Source of the DNA: Viscum album
Taxonomy: Eukaryota; Streptophyta; Magnoliopsida; Santalales; Viscaceae
Assembly: GCA_963277665.1 (NCBI GenBank)
Contig: OY728131.1
Coordinates: 1,393,354,688 to 1,393,418,687, forward strand
Direction: 5' to 3'
Length of the DNA stretch: 64,000 bases
Shown here: piece by piece, positions 13,200 to 23,508 of the stretch
Layout of the letters: every line of letters starts with the position of its first letter
Position numbering within the stretch: the stretch's first letter is position 1
Notes under the pieces: model-generated
Database searches by the model: none
What the model was told of the DNA's origin: nothing
The model's input: only the letters and a program-made list of their open reading frames with translations
Position numbers and translations under genes: made by a program

Positions 13200-16100
13200 T
13201 TTAGCTTTTTGAAACATGTCAAGGATAACAAAGATAAATAAGTTAATGTCATAATGTCATAGAACTAGTTGACCATGGAGTGTCATTAACTCACAAAAGT
13301 ATGATATTTTTAAAATTTAAATAGGGTAATCACCACTTTTCCATTTCAAAAAGATAGAAAATGGAAGTCTGATTTCATCCCATCTTGAAGGTTAGATTGG
13401 AAACCTTCAAAAGTCATTAATCTAGTCGATCACTTTATGATGGTCAAAAAACCTTGTTATAAAATTCATTTCTTGGAAAAAAATAATTAATTGAAACAAG
13501 GGTGTGGGATCAATTTCATGTTATTTTATAAAATTATAATCATTAAACTATCAATCATACATTGGTCATATTTTTTCAACAAAGTTCTTATATAATTTAT
13601 TATCACTTGTTTTCTAGTTTGTTAACTCTAATGGGGCTTATAAAACCACCCCGATCTTGAAAATTTATTCACCTAAAGGTCATACAATCGACTCTTGAAT
13701 TGGAAGAAAAATAAAAAGTATGGTTTATAATATTTATTCTCTAAATTATGATAGAGTTCCACACTGTTCAATCATTTAGGCCAGATTCCCGAAAATGGAT
13801 ATGATTTAATTTATATACCAATAGAAATTCCTAATCAATAGGAATTTGAAATGGTTGACATGGACTATTTTTTAATCACTTATCCATTTACTCCTAAACA
13901 CTTACTCCTTTATAATGTAACTATGAATTGTGTATGAGAATTTAATCATTAAATTAGATGAAAATATGAAAACCATTACGAGAAGAAGTCGCATGTCAAA
14001 ATTTAATGAAAATTACTTGAAAATGAAATGCCTTCAATACTTTGAAGAAACGAGTATTCATGAAATGAATATACAATTCTAGGGAAAATCCCCAAAATAA
14101 TTTCATGAATTTAACACCTTATCTTAATGATAAAAAGTTCACTTTCTTTAATAGCCTCCATCCACCATAACCTGATTACCTAGGAAAGACCATGGTGCAT
14201 TTCAAATATTCTTGTCTCCAAAAAAAAATTCAGTTTGTTGTTTTAATATTGAAGGTAATCATATTATTTTTACATTGACATAATCTTTAATATAGGTGTG
14301 GTGAGTGTTATGTCTTCAAGGTTAGTAAAACTCCTTGGTCTTGAGGAGAGAAAATCGTTATTTAAAATTGAGATCCCTTCTGATTATTATACTGAGCCAT
14401 TGACACTACTGTGGAACTCTCACGATGGTGTTGGATATGTTGTGATATATCTATATTTATCCTATTAACCATAGGCCATACCATCTCATAGCCTTCAGAA
14501 TATTTATGTGTTGTGTTATCTTATATCCCATTGGTTCAATAATCATGGTGTTGTGAATTATCAGTGGTCGTTTTACCATCACCATGGTCTTAACCACGCC
14601 CAAAAAGGCATGGTGAGCACTATTCCATCATCTAATTTTCCAAGTAATCCATGTAATCTCTATATTTGGCATGGATCTTAATGGGATCCACTTTAGAGCT
14701 CCAAATCAATTCGTTTTTACACATATTCATTTCATCACCCTTAGAATGCTTCATCCACATCCCCTAACATGGTGTGTAGTTAAAAATGGTCACCATTTTA
14801 ACTAATATACAATATATCCCATGACCCTCAGGCCTTGTTAGTAGGATTTTTTTCCTTGATAAATCCTTATATAACACAGATTCATCTCCCTACGATGTGA
14901 GGATTCCCATTATGACCATCCTAGTAATATTACATGTGTTATTTTGAGTCTACAGGGTGTGGTTTATTGACTCTTTTCTATTTTTTTCAAAATAATCAAT
15001 TTCTTTAACCATATAAACATCTCAAAAAATAACCTTTTAAAATAACATGAATGAATCATAAAAATGTATATTAATTGAGGAAATTTACCCAAAGACAATT
15101 ATTGAATTGATATATCAAATTCCCTTTCACTTAATTATTATTTTGATCCTTAATAAAAAATCTCAACATTTAATGACTAAGGTTCCAAACCTAAGAAAGG
15201 GACCCATTAAAATTACCATTCATATAAATGGAAAGTCATAACTGATAATTATTTCAAGAAAAAAACAATCCCAATATATAATTCCAAAATCAAGATTCAT
15301 TTATAATTTACAATTCAAAACATATTTCCCTTTTTACTCACATGTTTCAACAAACCATCAATATCTATGTCATTAGTGATTTACCTAACCAAATTTATTC
15401 TCCATAAACACTTAAGAAGATATTTGAATGATTTTTCTTAACCTAAAGTATTTTGAAACCTATAAATACTTTTTAAGAAAATAACATCTCCAAATTGGAA
15501 TTAAACTACAATAAACATGAGTTATTTTCATTGATGTTTGAATTCATCTTGGGATTAAGAGTTTTTGGTAATGATGTGAAGAAAATATGAGGCTAAAATG
15601 GAGGACTAATTTTTTTAAATCATATATAATTATAAAAAATAAAACTCAATGATATAAATATTTACACCTTTAACTTCCCATTTATTAGATTACATCCCAT
15701 ACTTCATTCTTATTTTCCCAACATGGGGATCATAATATAACATGTAAAACCGAGATGAAGATCCTCATTTTCTCTCATAATTATTTTTTGAATGATTTAA
15801 TTATAAGGATTATCACATCCATTACTCAACCAAAAATAATCAATACCATTTAAATAGATTATCGACCTTACAAAGATACACCCCATTTTTTATTATAGAT
15901 TATTCTTTATAGTACAATTATAACTAGTGTAACCATTATTCCAAAATAATATAGAGATATACCCCCCACACTCATTCATGGAACCCTTTCCTAGTAGTAC
16001 CATGAAACAAAAATATCCATTTCTAAAGTTAAAATTAAATCTCCTCCAATGATACTAAAATAATTAGGGTTGGAATGATACATAGTCTTGTAAGGTGTAA

Positions 16101-16650
16101 TTATATCAAGGTATTCCATGGTCTTTGGGGAATTTTTCTATGATTTAGATGTAGGGTAGGTTTGAATGGAATAGTGGCTCAAATGTATCAATTGATGGCC
16201 TAAATAATTTCAATATAGTTTAAAATCATCATGGTTTTATAAGACAAACATGAACGTTATATTTGAAGTGAAACCAATAATTTCACTCAAGAAATAAGGT
16301 ATTAGAAATAAAATTTCAAAAATATGCATAGAACCTTATTAGGAATGAGAGTCATAATGTTGTTGCTCAATCAGGTCATGTAATGGTCATGAATAATTAT
16401 TTTTTTCAATACATATTCCAAGGAATAAACATAAATAATAGGAACCATGTTATAAATAGTCTTTTATGAAAGTCTATATCAAATTAAGAATGTGAATTTT
16501 AAGAATTTACACCTATACATCTAACATTTGTGACCAAGAAAATTCAAAATTTCTAATATTCAAAATTAATTCCACTAATTGATGGTGTATCCAATATTAG
16601 GGAGGATTAACAATAAATTTCAGGACTAACAAAGTTCCAAAAATAATTCT
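13200..16650. repeat. 3.45-kb tandem array, unit 4
   Basis: Fourth unit, about 3451 bp. Anchor GGAAGTCTGATTTCATCCCAT is at about 13361. The landmark order is as in the other units, and the segment at 16346-16400 (CATAATGTTGTTGCTCAATCAGG) shows the uninterrupted form of the site where element C inserted in unit 5. Non-coding. Confidence 0.85.
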
Positions 16651-18618
16651 TGTTATCATTTAATAACACACCAAGGCTACCATAGAAAAATAAGTTAATA
16701 TCAAAATAACATGTAACGAGTCAAATTTATAGAATAATTACATCTCCATAGTTTAATAATTTTTAAATATAAAGATAGTTCTCTCTACATTGATACTAAA
16801 AATTATTTATAGTGGATTTCCTAGGCCATCTCATGAGGAAGATGAGTGTGAAATCCTTAAAATGGGATGAGTCTAGTTGATAAATCTATGATAGATAAAA
16901 AACCAATTATAAATTCTATTTAACGGGAAAAACTAATTAATTGAAATAGGGGTTCAGGATTAATTTCATGGGATTTCATAAATGTATAATCATTTCTCTC
17001 TCAATAATATTATGATCAGAGTTATAGCCACAAATTCATTAAATAAATTATAACCACTTCTGTTCTAACTATTTAACTCTGCCTAGGATTTTAAAACTCC
17101 CTTGATCATGAGAACATTATTCACCTAAATAGCTTACACTATGATATTGTAGTTTAATAAAAATATATATTATTTTTTATAATTATAATTATCTCAATTG
17201 TGTTAAACCTCTACATTTTACAATCCTCTATGTTAGTTTCATAAAAAAGATATTATTTAATTTATGTATCAATGGAAATTATTAAGTAATAAGAAATTGC
17301 AATGGTTGAGATGGAATATTTTTTAAGAGACCAACCATTTACTTTTAACCCCTTACCCCTTTATAAATTTTCAACACATTATGGATGAGAATTTTTTCAT
17401 GTGAGTTGATACAAATAAAAAACCACTACGAGAAGTAATCTCATCTAAAAAATTCAATGGACACTTATTTGAACATAAATTTCCTTCTATACTAGGAAAA
17501 TATATTATTCAATAAAATTAGAATAAAATATAAGACAAAAATATCATAAATAATTTCATGTCTCATCCCTTTTAAATAAGTGATACCAAGAACACTTTCT
17601 TTAATAACCACCATCCACTACGACATGATTATCTGAAAAACACCATGGTGCATTTCAAATCTTATGATCATACCTAATTTTTTTATTTTATTTTTTAATA
17701 TTTCCTAAAATCATCTAAATTTTACATAAAAATGGGATTCAAAATTGGAATTGTGGAAATTGTTTCCCCATGGTCCATGGGAATCACATGCCTCATGGAG
17801 AGAAAACCAGCATTTAAAATTGAGATTCCATCTGATTCTAGTATTGTGTCATTGACATGATTGATTAATATATAGAAACTATATAATATGTTATGGTGCA
17901 TCCATATTTATCCTATAAACCATGGTAAAGAACATTTCATGGCCATCAGTGTGTTTTCAAGTGGCCTTCTCGTATAGTCCATGTTTGTAATATCCTCGGT
18001 ATGGTGAATTATCAGTGGCTAGGTTACTGTAACAACACCCAAAAAACACATAGTGAGATTTGTTCCATCATCCAAAATTCCTTGTAGACCATGATGTCTC
18101 CTACTATAGTGTGGAAATTGATTTTTTCCCCTTTGTACCTACAAATAAATTCGTTTACTTAATTTAATTCAATGACCCTTATACAGCTTTGACCACAATA
18201 CCTAACACAGTTTGATGTTAAATTGGAATCCATTTTAACTACTCGATAACCTATTACATGACCATCATGACATGTTAGTAGAATTTTTTTTCTCAATAAA
18301 TCTATGTTAATGAAATATTCAACTCCCTATAGTGTAAGGCTTTCTGTGGTGAGAATCCCATTAATTCCAGAGGTTTGCTTTCGAGTCGCCAAGGTGTAGT
18401 GCTCTAAATCTTAAATGATTATTTAAAAATACTCCATTTCACCACAATTTTCAACAACTCCACAAAAACCCTTCAAAATAACATTAAATAGTTATAAAAC
18501 ATGTACTTTAATTGAGTAAATTTACTAGAAAAAAAATGTAAAGTAATGATATATCAATTTCAACAACACATAATTCTTTTTCACATGCTTGAGAAAAATA
18601 TCAATATTCAATCATAGA
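16651..18618. repeat. 3.45-kb tandem array, unit 5, first part
   Basis: First 1968 bp of the fifth unit, starting at TGTTATCATTT. It is interrupted by the LTR element E2 at the sequence CAATCATAGA. Its last five bases, ATAGA (18614-18618), are repeated after E2 at 29111-29115 as the target-site duplication. Confidence 0.85.
18614..18618. other. Target-site duplication of E2, left copy
   Basis: ATAGA, repeated at 29111-29115. Removing E2 and one copy restores CAATCATAGAGGTTCCAAACC, as seen at the equivalent position in repeat unit 3 (about 11717). Confidence 0.92.
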
Positions 18619-20461
18619 TGTAACAGCCAAAGATTTTATAAAAAAATATTCTTTTTAATTTTATTAATGTCTTGTGTTGTACGCTACACCAAAAGGAGCT
18701 TGCACAACACGCATCCTTGTCTTGCCTTGCATTACACGCAATCGCGACCTTCCTCGATAGCGTGTGTAATACGCAATACCGAGTTTCACTAAACAACGAT
18801 GTGCTATTAAAATATTATTAAAACTAGCCGTTATGAATAGTAATAACCACTTTTTAAAATTCTGTAAATCTTATTTTTCAAAATGAACTTCATTCTTGGA
18901 TTCGGAGTATCGAATTTAGCCTAAGGTGAAATTTTGGTACTTTTCGGATAACTTTCATATTCTGATGAATAGTGAAAAATTACTAAATTATAATTAAAAA
19001 CAACTTTTTTAATCGAAATAATTAATAGTGATAAATTATTAATTTGAGTGGTTTTAAAGTATATTTAGAATATATTTTTACAATTTAATACAATGTTGGT
19101 CATTGGTTGTAATTTCACATTTAAACCAGACATAATCAAGTGTCAATCTTTTGATATATATTGTTTCCTAAAAACACGTTATTTATTTTCACAGCGGGAT
19201 TTAATTATAAAATTAATTAATGCAACTTCTATGTTATGAATTTGGTAAAATAGATTTCATTTTTGAATTCGGAATATGAAATATAGCTTAGGATGAAATT
19301 TTGGCATTGTTCTGAAAAACATCAATTTTTGATGAATAGTGAAACTACTAAGTGGTAGTTAAAAAAACTGAATTTTTCATAAAACTTAATTTTGCCGCTT
19401 CTGTGAATGGAATTTCGAAAATCCGAGAGACACGGTTAATATCAAGGACTAAAATGTGGTTCAATGAGATGAAAATAATTTTTTGGTGAATAGTAACTTT
19501 TTACTTTTTTTACCGCGGTTAATAGTAAATAGGGTAACTAAGGGTAAATATGATATTACTATTACCCTAACACATGTACTAATTCTATTGGACAAGTGTA
19601 ATTCGACCAAAAACAAACTTAGGAATAAAATATGACCATTTAGGCCCACTTGGATTAGATTAGGACATTTATTATTAATTTATTTAAAGAAGGGTTAAAA
19701 TAGTTAAAATCAAAGTTTAATAAGTAAATAATTTTTAATATGGGGTTATACATAAGATAAATTCGACTATAAATATTCATTAGAAATCTAAAAAGATTTC
19801 CTACATGATGGTATTTTATTTGTAATTTTTAGACATAAAATAATTTAATTTATTTATGACACAACGATGATGCAGTAATTATCTTATTAATGAAATATTG
19901 ACATAATTGATGTTATAAACACCAAAATAAATGTAATTTGAAATTTTTTATGAATTCCACTAATTTTCTAGGTTACTATGATATATTAATGTTGATTTAA
20001 TCAACTTGGTTCGAACATTTAATTCTGTTATGACTTTCACAAAAATCATATATCAAATAGTGTCAAAATTGACACAAAATAATTTTTAAATCAAATATTA
20101 TATTATTAATTGTTATTGTATTCCTAAAAATCTATGGTTCGGCCAAATGACTTAGATAAGGATATATATATTAATAATAAACAATTTGGGGTTCGTTTGG
20201 CATGTTATAGTAAGTGTATTAACCATATAGTGAAAGAAAACAAAAAGACATGGTAAAAGTTAAATTATTTAACTTAGAGTTAAATCTAATTGATAAGGTT
20301 AAAATAATATCCTAAACTTGTCTAAATTCTATTGGTTGATAGGATTTCGACCCATCCCCACTTTAGCTTCGAAATAAGACCCTTTGGAACCATTATAAAC
20401 CGATTTTGACTTTAATATAAAATAATATTTTGAGATATTCCTAAGGTGCCCCTCTCCTCCC

Positions 20462-20470
20462 CTATAAAAG
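20462..20470 (+). promoter_or_regulatory. TATA box of the E2 5' LTR promoter
   Basis: CTATAAAAG in a C/T-rich context (CTCCTCC on both sides), the best pol II TATA box in the LTR. The equivalent site in E4 is TTATAAAAGG at 60251-60260 and in E3 CTATATAAAC at about 40599-40608. Conservation across three copies supports function. Transcription would start about 30 bp downstream, near 20495. Confidence 0.7.
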
Positions 20471-20805
20471 GACACCTCCTCCCCCTCCTCCTCACACCAA
20501 TTTGAGCACTCAAGCTCGGCCAACCCCTGCCAAAATTCCTTCTCCACTTCCCTATCAACATCCTAGAGGTTCTGGTCTTCCTCAAAGACCAATTCTAGTG
20601 CCCTAAGAGGAGGTCTCAAAGAGGCACTTCAAAGAAGAGGTAATTACCGTTACCAATTCTTTCATCTTTATTTCTTCTTCCACTTCTTCTTCTTAGGTTG
20701 TTTCATTATGAAGTAATAACATCAGTATCACTCATATACTGATATGTTATTATAAGTATGAAAAAACCCTATTTCACCATCTATCCATCCTACGGAAAAA
20801 GAAAT

Positions 20806-20850
20806 CACCGCGCGTGCGTACGTACGGAATACCGTCTCCACGCCGTGGTG
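20806..20850 (+). other. LTR hairpin 1 (E2 5' LTR)
   Basis: The arms CACCGCGCGTG and CACGCCGTGGTG pair with one bulged C, enclosing a 22-nt loop that starts CGTACGTACGG and ends CCGTCTC. Inside the loop ACGG and CCGT can pair around AATA. The loop is identical to hairpin 2 and one base different from hairpin 3, while the arms differ in a compensatory way. Confidence 0.75.
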
Positions 20851-20990
20851 TAATCTATTTTCCACCACCACCTTACATGGATGGGTATAATGGTGTAAAG
20901 AATAACTATACATAGTTATTAAAACATCATATTGATTCTGATATATTGTATAATCCACTCCAATTCAATTCAATATTTATAGAAATGATA

Positions 20991-21037
20991 TCATCGCTCG
21001 TGCGTACGTACGGAATACCGTCTCCACGACGCGATGA
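20991..21037 (+). other. LTR hairpin 2 (E2 5' LTR)
   Basis: The arms TCATCGCTCGTG and CACGACGCGATGA form 12 bp with one bulged C at the same distance from the loop as in hairpin 1. The 22-nt loop is identical to that of hairpin 1. It lies 185 bp after hairpin 1. Confidence 0.78.
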
Positions 21038-21191
21038 GATTCATTCTCCATGTTAACCATTTAAGAATGATTATAATGTATATATAAGAAATAATAATGA
21101 AATATATGAGATTATAAAGCTACTGGATTTATGTATATATATACATATGTATGTCATCTACTTACTTCCATTTCAAGACAATAAGGAAAGG

Positions 21192-21245
21192 AAAACAGCG
21201 TTCATGCGTACGTACGGACTACCGTCTCCATGAACGGTGTTTTTC
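21192..21245 (+). other. LTR hairpin 3 (E2 5' LTR)
   Basis: The arms AAAACAGCGTTCATG and CATGAACGGTGTTTT form about 14 bp with one G-G mismatch. The loop is the same as in hairpins 1 and 2 except ACTA for AATA in the apical tetraloop. It lies about 210 bp after hairpin 2. A microsatellite of TA repeats follows at about 21266-21280. Confidence 0.75.
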
Positions 21246-21773
21246 ATTTTATTTATCTACCTATTATATATATATATATACTGAATATATATGATATATA
21301 AATCATATTTTATATTCTGGAAGTAAGTAAATCATGATATAAGTAATAATGATGTCAAGAACAACAAGTCAAAACACCTACGATAAATGAAACGATTTTA
21401 CCCAAAACGCTTCTTTAACATGGAATTTACAAAAGAACGGGTAATATAATGTCATAAGTGAACCATATATGATATCATAACAATGAATATGATTCTGTAA
21501 TAAGTCAATAACATGATTTAAATCATTATACAGGAGGTTTGGACACTTACAAAGCAAGTCGGACATAAGGTAAGGGAAATATCACAATCTCATTTTTATC
21601 CGAGATTGTTTGTACTTTGGAAGTTACTGGGGTGTATTTTATCATCTAAATCCATGTTTCCTCAATATGTAATGTTATTTCCATCCACCTACAATTTTTT
21701 AAATCCAAATTTACCCTTCGGTGAGTTTTTAGTAAAAGATATGAAAGGAATCTTTTTTCGTTTTTCGTACGAG

Positions 21774-21802
21774 GTACTTTTTGACTTTTCCGACAAAAGT
21801 AC
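21774..21802 (+). other. Fourth LTR stem-loop (GTACTTTT/AAAAGTAC)
   Basis: A perfect 8-bp stem, GTACTTTT at 21774-21781 and AAAAGTAC at 21795-21802, around a 13-nt loop in a CpG-bearing segment rich in CGTAC. It repeats in the 3' LTR about 6272 bp downstream. Unlike the three upstream hairpins, its loop is unrelated and I see no clear E4 counterpart. Confidence 0.45.
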
Positions 21803-22840
21803 GAAGAATGTTTTTTTTAACTTATACGGCACGAACGGATTTTTACGGTTCTATAAAGCCTTATTTTCATGAACCTTCCTCCAAAATATCTCATGAATAT
21901 TTTCAATAAAATCTTTTTCTTTTAAAATTGCATGATGTTTTGTGAAAAGAAATTGATTTTGAAGAAGAAAGGATATTTTCCTCAAGAATTCAATTCAATT
22001 GTTTTATCAAAATTATTTTCCATCTAAGATAATAAAGGGTTCTGTTTCTATCCATATTTTTACATTTATTTGACTATGTTGTGATGGAATTATGTTTATG
22101 AATTCCTTTATCTTATAAGAATGGTTTTATGATGTCATGTTGTTTAAGAATCCCATTTTTATTACATGGGTTATGCAATGATGTATGATTTATGATTTTG
22201 TGGCACACATAAGAAAGGATTCATTAAGAGATGGGTGGGACCTATATCTCCCTCCAATGCATTGGGTAAAGATTTTATATCTCATGAGATAGACATGGCT
22301 GGAATGGTAGGTTATACCGGTTCAGTGAAACAGGACTGAAACGAGGATTACTCGATTCAGAAAGGGACTTTGTCCACTAAGATAGTCTTGGCAATGAGTC
22401 TTGACTAACAAGAAATGATTCTCTATGATTATGTGTGTATGCCATAAAGTTTCATGTTTTAAGTTATGATTATTGTGATTACATTTCACTGCCATGATTT
22501 ACCCCATGTTATGAAATTATGATCTCTTTTGCAGGTTAAGATTTCCAAAAGCTATGTATATGATGTGATTGATGTTTCTTTTGTTTACCCTTACTGAGCA
22601 TTTGAGCTCACCCTTTTATGTTTTCTTTTCCCCAGGATATAAAGAAAGGTTTTAGGTAGAAAAAAGGGATGACCTTTATGGGATATGTTGAAGAACTTTC
22701 ACCACGATTAGAATATTACGTTCCGAGTTTCCAAAGACACTAAACTATTACGATCCTTTAGTGTGTGTTTTTGTTATGTACTAAGTATTCCGCAAATATA
22801 ATGTAATGTCAATGTACATCAAGATACGGGTCTCTACAGT

Positions 22841-22852
22841 TGGTATCAGAGG
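22841..22852 (+). promoter_or_regulatory. Primer-binding site of E2
   Basis: TGGTATCAGAGG starts 2 bp after the 5' LTR end. It matches 11 of 12 bases of the plant initiator-methionine tRNA PBS (TGGTATCAGAGC), the standard primer site of many plant LTR elements. Confidence 0.92.
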
Positions 22853-23097
22853 AAAGGTTTAGTCAACCTTTGGAAACTAGGATGCAAAAACGTTAGTGAG
22901 ATCCCTAGAGATATTTCTAAGGTATGTCTAGGGATGTCTCTAAGGTTAAGTATACGTATAGGTTATATTCCTAGAATTGCGCTAACGATCTTAGAATTTA
23001 ACCTAATATGTTAGATATTGAGGGTGCTCCCCCTTTCTTATGTTGTCTTCCCTAGCATGATTTCGCCTCTCACAAAATTCTTTTTGTGTTTTAGTTA

Positions 23098-23508
23098 ATG
23101 GAGGGAACCAGAAGGAATTCGGTTAACATTGAATCCAATGGACAAATTTGTGACTATGAGCAACAAAATTGTGTGATGCCTAGAGATAAAGATATTGTGA
23201 TTATGCCAAATCAGTCATCACGATATATGATTAACAAGGTGAAATTTAGTGGTATGACTAATTCATCAAAGAAGAGGAAGATAAACTATTATGCATGTTC
23301 GCATGTTGAGGATCATAAAGAAAGGAAGATTGAGATTTCTAAAGAAGGGAAGAAGAACCTTGAGGAATACCTCAAATGGAGGGACCGATGTTATCTGTGT
23401 AGAGAAAAGGGTCATAGAGTGACAGATTGTTATGGAGTTCAATGTATTATTTGTGGAGAACATGGGCATTACCCAACTCAATGCCCTGACCTAAAAATAT
23501 ACTTCTAA
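23098..23508 (+). CDS. Gag-like protein with two CCHC zinc knuckles (136 aa)
   Basis: The only plausible protein of E2. It starts at an ATG about 256 bp after the PBS and ends at a TAA. The first 95 residues are polar and lysine-rich with no recognised fold; they do not resemble the gypsy gag capsid domain seen in element C. The C-terminal part has two tandem CX2CX4HX4C knuckles, CYLCREKGHRVTDC at residues 98-111 and CIICGEHGHYPTQC at 116-129, separated by four residues. Such knuckles are the nucleic-acid-binding part of retrotransposon nucleocapsid. The protein is much shorter than a full gag (usually over 300 aa), so it is either a truncated gag kept as an RNA-binding remnant or a small adapted nucleocapsid. 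A decayed version of this frame is present in E3 near 43020-43260; E4 seems to lack it. Whether it is translated is unknown. Confidence 0.7.
   Translation: MEGTRRNSVNIESNGQICDYEQQNCVMPRDKDIVIMPNQSSRYMINKVKFSGMTNSSKKRKINYYACSHVEDHKERKIEISKEGKKNLEEYLKWRDRCYLCREKGHRVTDCYGVQCIICGEHGHYPTQCPDLKIYF

Larger units (their letters stand above)
20640..22635 (+). other. Predicted leader intron within the E2 5' LTR
   Basis: The donor is AAGAG|GTAATT at 20639/20640 and the acceptor TTTTCCCCAG|GATA at 22635/22636, giving an intron of 1996 nt. Both junctions are at homologous positions in E4 (AAGAG|GTAATT at 60429/60430; TTCCCTAG|GATT at 62262/62263) and in E3 (CTCAAG|GTAAG at 40745/40746; GTCCTTAG|GTTA at 42108/42109). 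In each copy the acceptor follows a CACCCCTTT-like tract. No transcript evidence is available. The intron would have to be kept in genomic RNA, because integrated copies still carry it. An alternative acceptor is CTTTTGCAG at about 22525-22533. Confidence 0.5.
18619..22838 (+). repeat. E2 5' LTR (4220 bp)
   Basis: Near-identical to 24889-29110, with a TG...CA terminus. From left to right it holds a CpG-rich inverted repeat near the start (ATTACACGC at 18731-18739 against GCGTGTGTAAT at 18760-18770); two imperfect direct repeats (about 18899-19010 and 19265-19380) with several GAATAGT motifs; the TATA box at 20462-20470; a leader exon to 20639; a predicted intron 20640-22635 that includes three hairpins; and a last exon 22636-22838. 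U3 is therefore about 1.87 kb. The R/U5 border is not determined; AATAAA at about 21906 is one possible poly(A) signal. The 88-codon open frame at 21606-21872 is not conserved in E4. Confidence 0.93.

Noticed and set aside
18589..18796. Overlapping 62-67 codon frames at the E2 LTR start
   Set aside because: They span the junction between the tandem array and the LTR, or follow an inverted repeat; no coding signal.
20806..21245. Hammerhead or other self-cleaving ribozyme in the LTR hairpins
   Set aside because: The hammerhead core (CUGAUGA and GAAA) is absent and the loop does not match other ribozyme classes I could recall.
21606..21872. 88-codon open frame present in both E2 LTRs (also at 27878-28144)
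   Set aside because: The two LTRs are recent copies of each other, so identity is not evidence of selection. E4 has no such frame at the matching place and there is no recognisable domain.
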